Positions 6,791 through 6,936 of a DNA stretch of 6,936 nucleotides are shown here, in pieces (the stretch's first letter is position 1; each line of letters starts with the position of its first letter). Both the position numbers and the translations under genes were made by a program. The notes under the pieces are model-generated. The model searched no databases and was not told where the DNA came from. It saw only the letters and a list, made by a program, of their open reading frames with translations. Origin of the DNA: Comamonadaceae bacterium (GTDB lineage: Bacteria; Pseudomonadota; Gammaproteobacteria; Burkholderiales; Burkholderiaceae_C); assembly GCA_947464665.1 (NCBI GenBank), contig CANHXV010000108.1:1-6936 (forward strand), written 5' to 3'.

Positions 6791-6936
6791 TTAAGTTGAA
6801 CGCACAGTTTTTTCTACCGCTTGCGAAGCAGTGCGTGTGTCGCTGGCGGCAGCGCCTAAATAGGCTTCTTGAATGACAGAGGAACGGGCCAGCAACTTGG
6901 ATGAGCCATGCGCTACCAACACACCGCGCTCAATCA
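6791..6936 (-). CDS. livF: Branched-chain amino-acid-type ABC transporter ATP-binding protein (LivF-like), C-terminal end (cut by window edge)
   Basis: Only the last 47 codons are visible before TAA at 6791-6793. They read IERGVLVAHGSSKLLARSSVIQEAYLGAA, followed by an 18-residue polar tail ending VRST. The pattern of a short strand (xERGxLVxxG), a helix with LLA, then V-x-x-AYLG is the standard carboxyl end of LivF/LivG ATPases of the branched-chain amino-acid (HAAT) ABC family. The Walker and signature motifs lie outside the window. LivF is favoured over LivG because LivF is usually the last transporter gene in such operons, as here before a catabolic enzyme, but the tail alone does not settle it. 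In betaproteobacteria these transporters often import aromatic or other organic acids rather than amino acids. The tail after AYLG is somewhat longer than usual. The stop is 27 bases from the aldehyde dehydrogenase start, so co-transcription is likely. Confidence 0.8.
   Translation of the reverse strand, partial: IERGVLVAHGSSKLLARSSVIQEAYLGAAASDTRTASQAVEKTVRST

Noticed and set aside
5643..6794. Plus-strand open frames opposite the aldehyde dehydrogenase
   Set aside because: Compositional mirror images of the well-supported dehydrogenase; no recognisable domains.

Overview
The window looks like a chromosomal stretch from a betaproteobacterium, probably a Comamonadaceae-type freshwater or soil organism. 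This is inferred from gene content: a Bug/TctC solute-binding protein, a branched-chain-type ABC ATPase followed by a catabolic aldehyde dehydrogenase, and moderate GC. No rRNA or other marker fixes the taxon. I see no tRNA, rRNA, CRISPR array, phage gene or transposase gene. Coding density is high, and no gene-free stretch exceeds about 150 bases.

Left part (1-2764): the minus strand carries the N-terminal portion of a Bug/TctC periplasmic binding protein, cut by the window edge, with a plausible sigma-70 promoter about 40-65 bases upstream of its start. Upstream of it on the same strand is a complete TonB-dependent outer-membrane receptor. A roughly 100-base spacer separates the receptor from a divergent plus-strand gene.

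Middle part (2765-5262): the plus strand carries a short-chain dehydrogenase/reductase and, 47 bases later, a KefB/KefC-type CPA2 potassium/proton antiporter with a cytoplasmic NAD-binding (TrkA-N/RCK_N) domain. The antiporter ends just after that domain.

Right part (5260-6936): the antiporter and a minus-strand aldehyde dehydrogenase converge on a perfect 49-base palindrome that fills the whole intergenic gap. The antiporter's stop codon is the first three bases of this palindrome, and the dehydrogenase's stop codon abuts its other end. The aldehyde dehydrogenase (salicylaldehyde/vanillin dehydrogenase-like) sits 27 bases downstream of the C-terminus of a LivF-like ABC ATPase, so the two probably form an operon that continues beyond the right edge.

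Together the window reads as substrate uptake (outer-membrane receptor, Bug protein, branched-chain-type ABC transporter) plus oxidation enzymes (SDR, aldehyde dehydrogenase), with an ion antiporter between them. Most genes are recognisable families. The most notable non-genic item is the palindrome and its relation to the antiporter's short C-terminus. I found nothing that convincingly amounts to a new multi-gene system.
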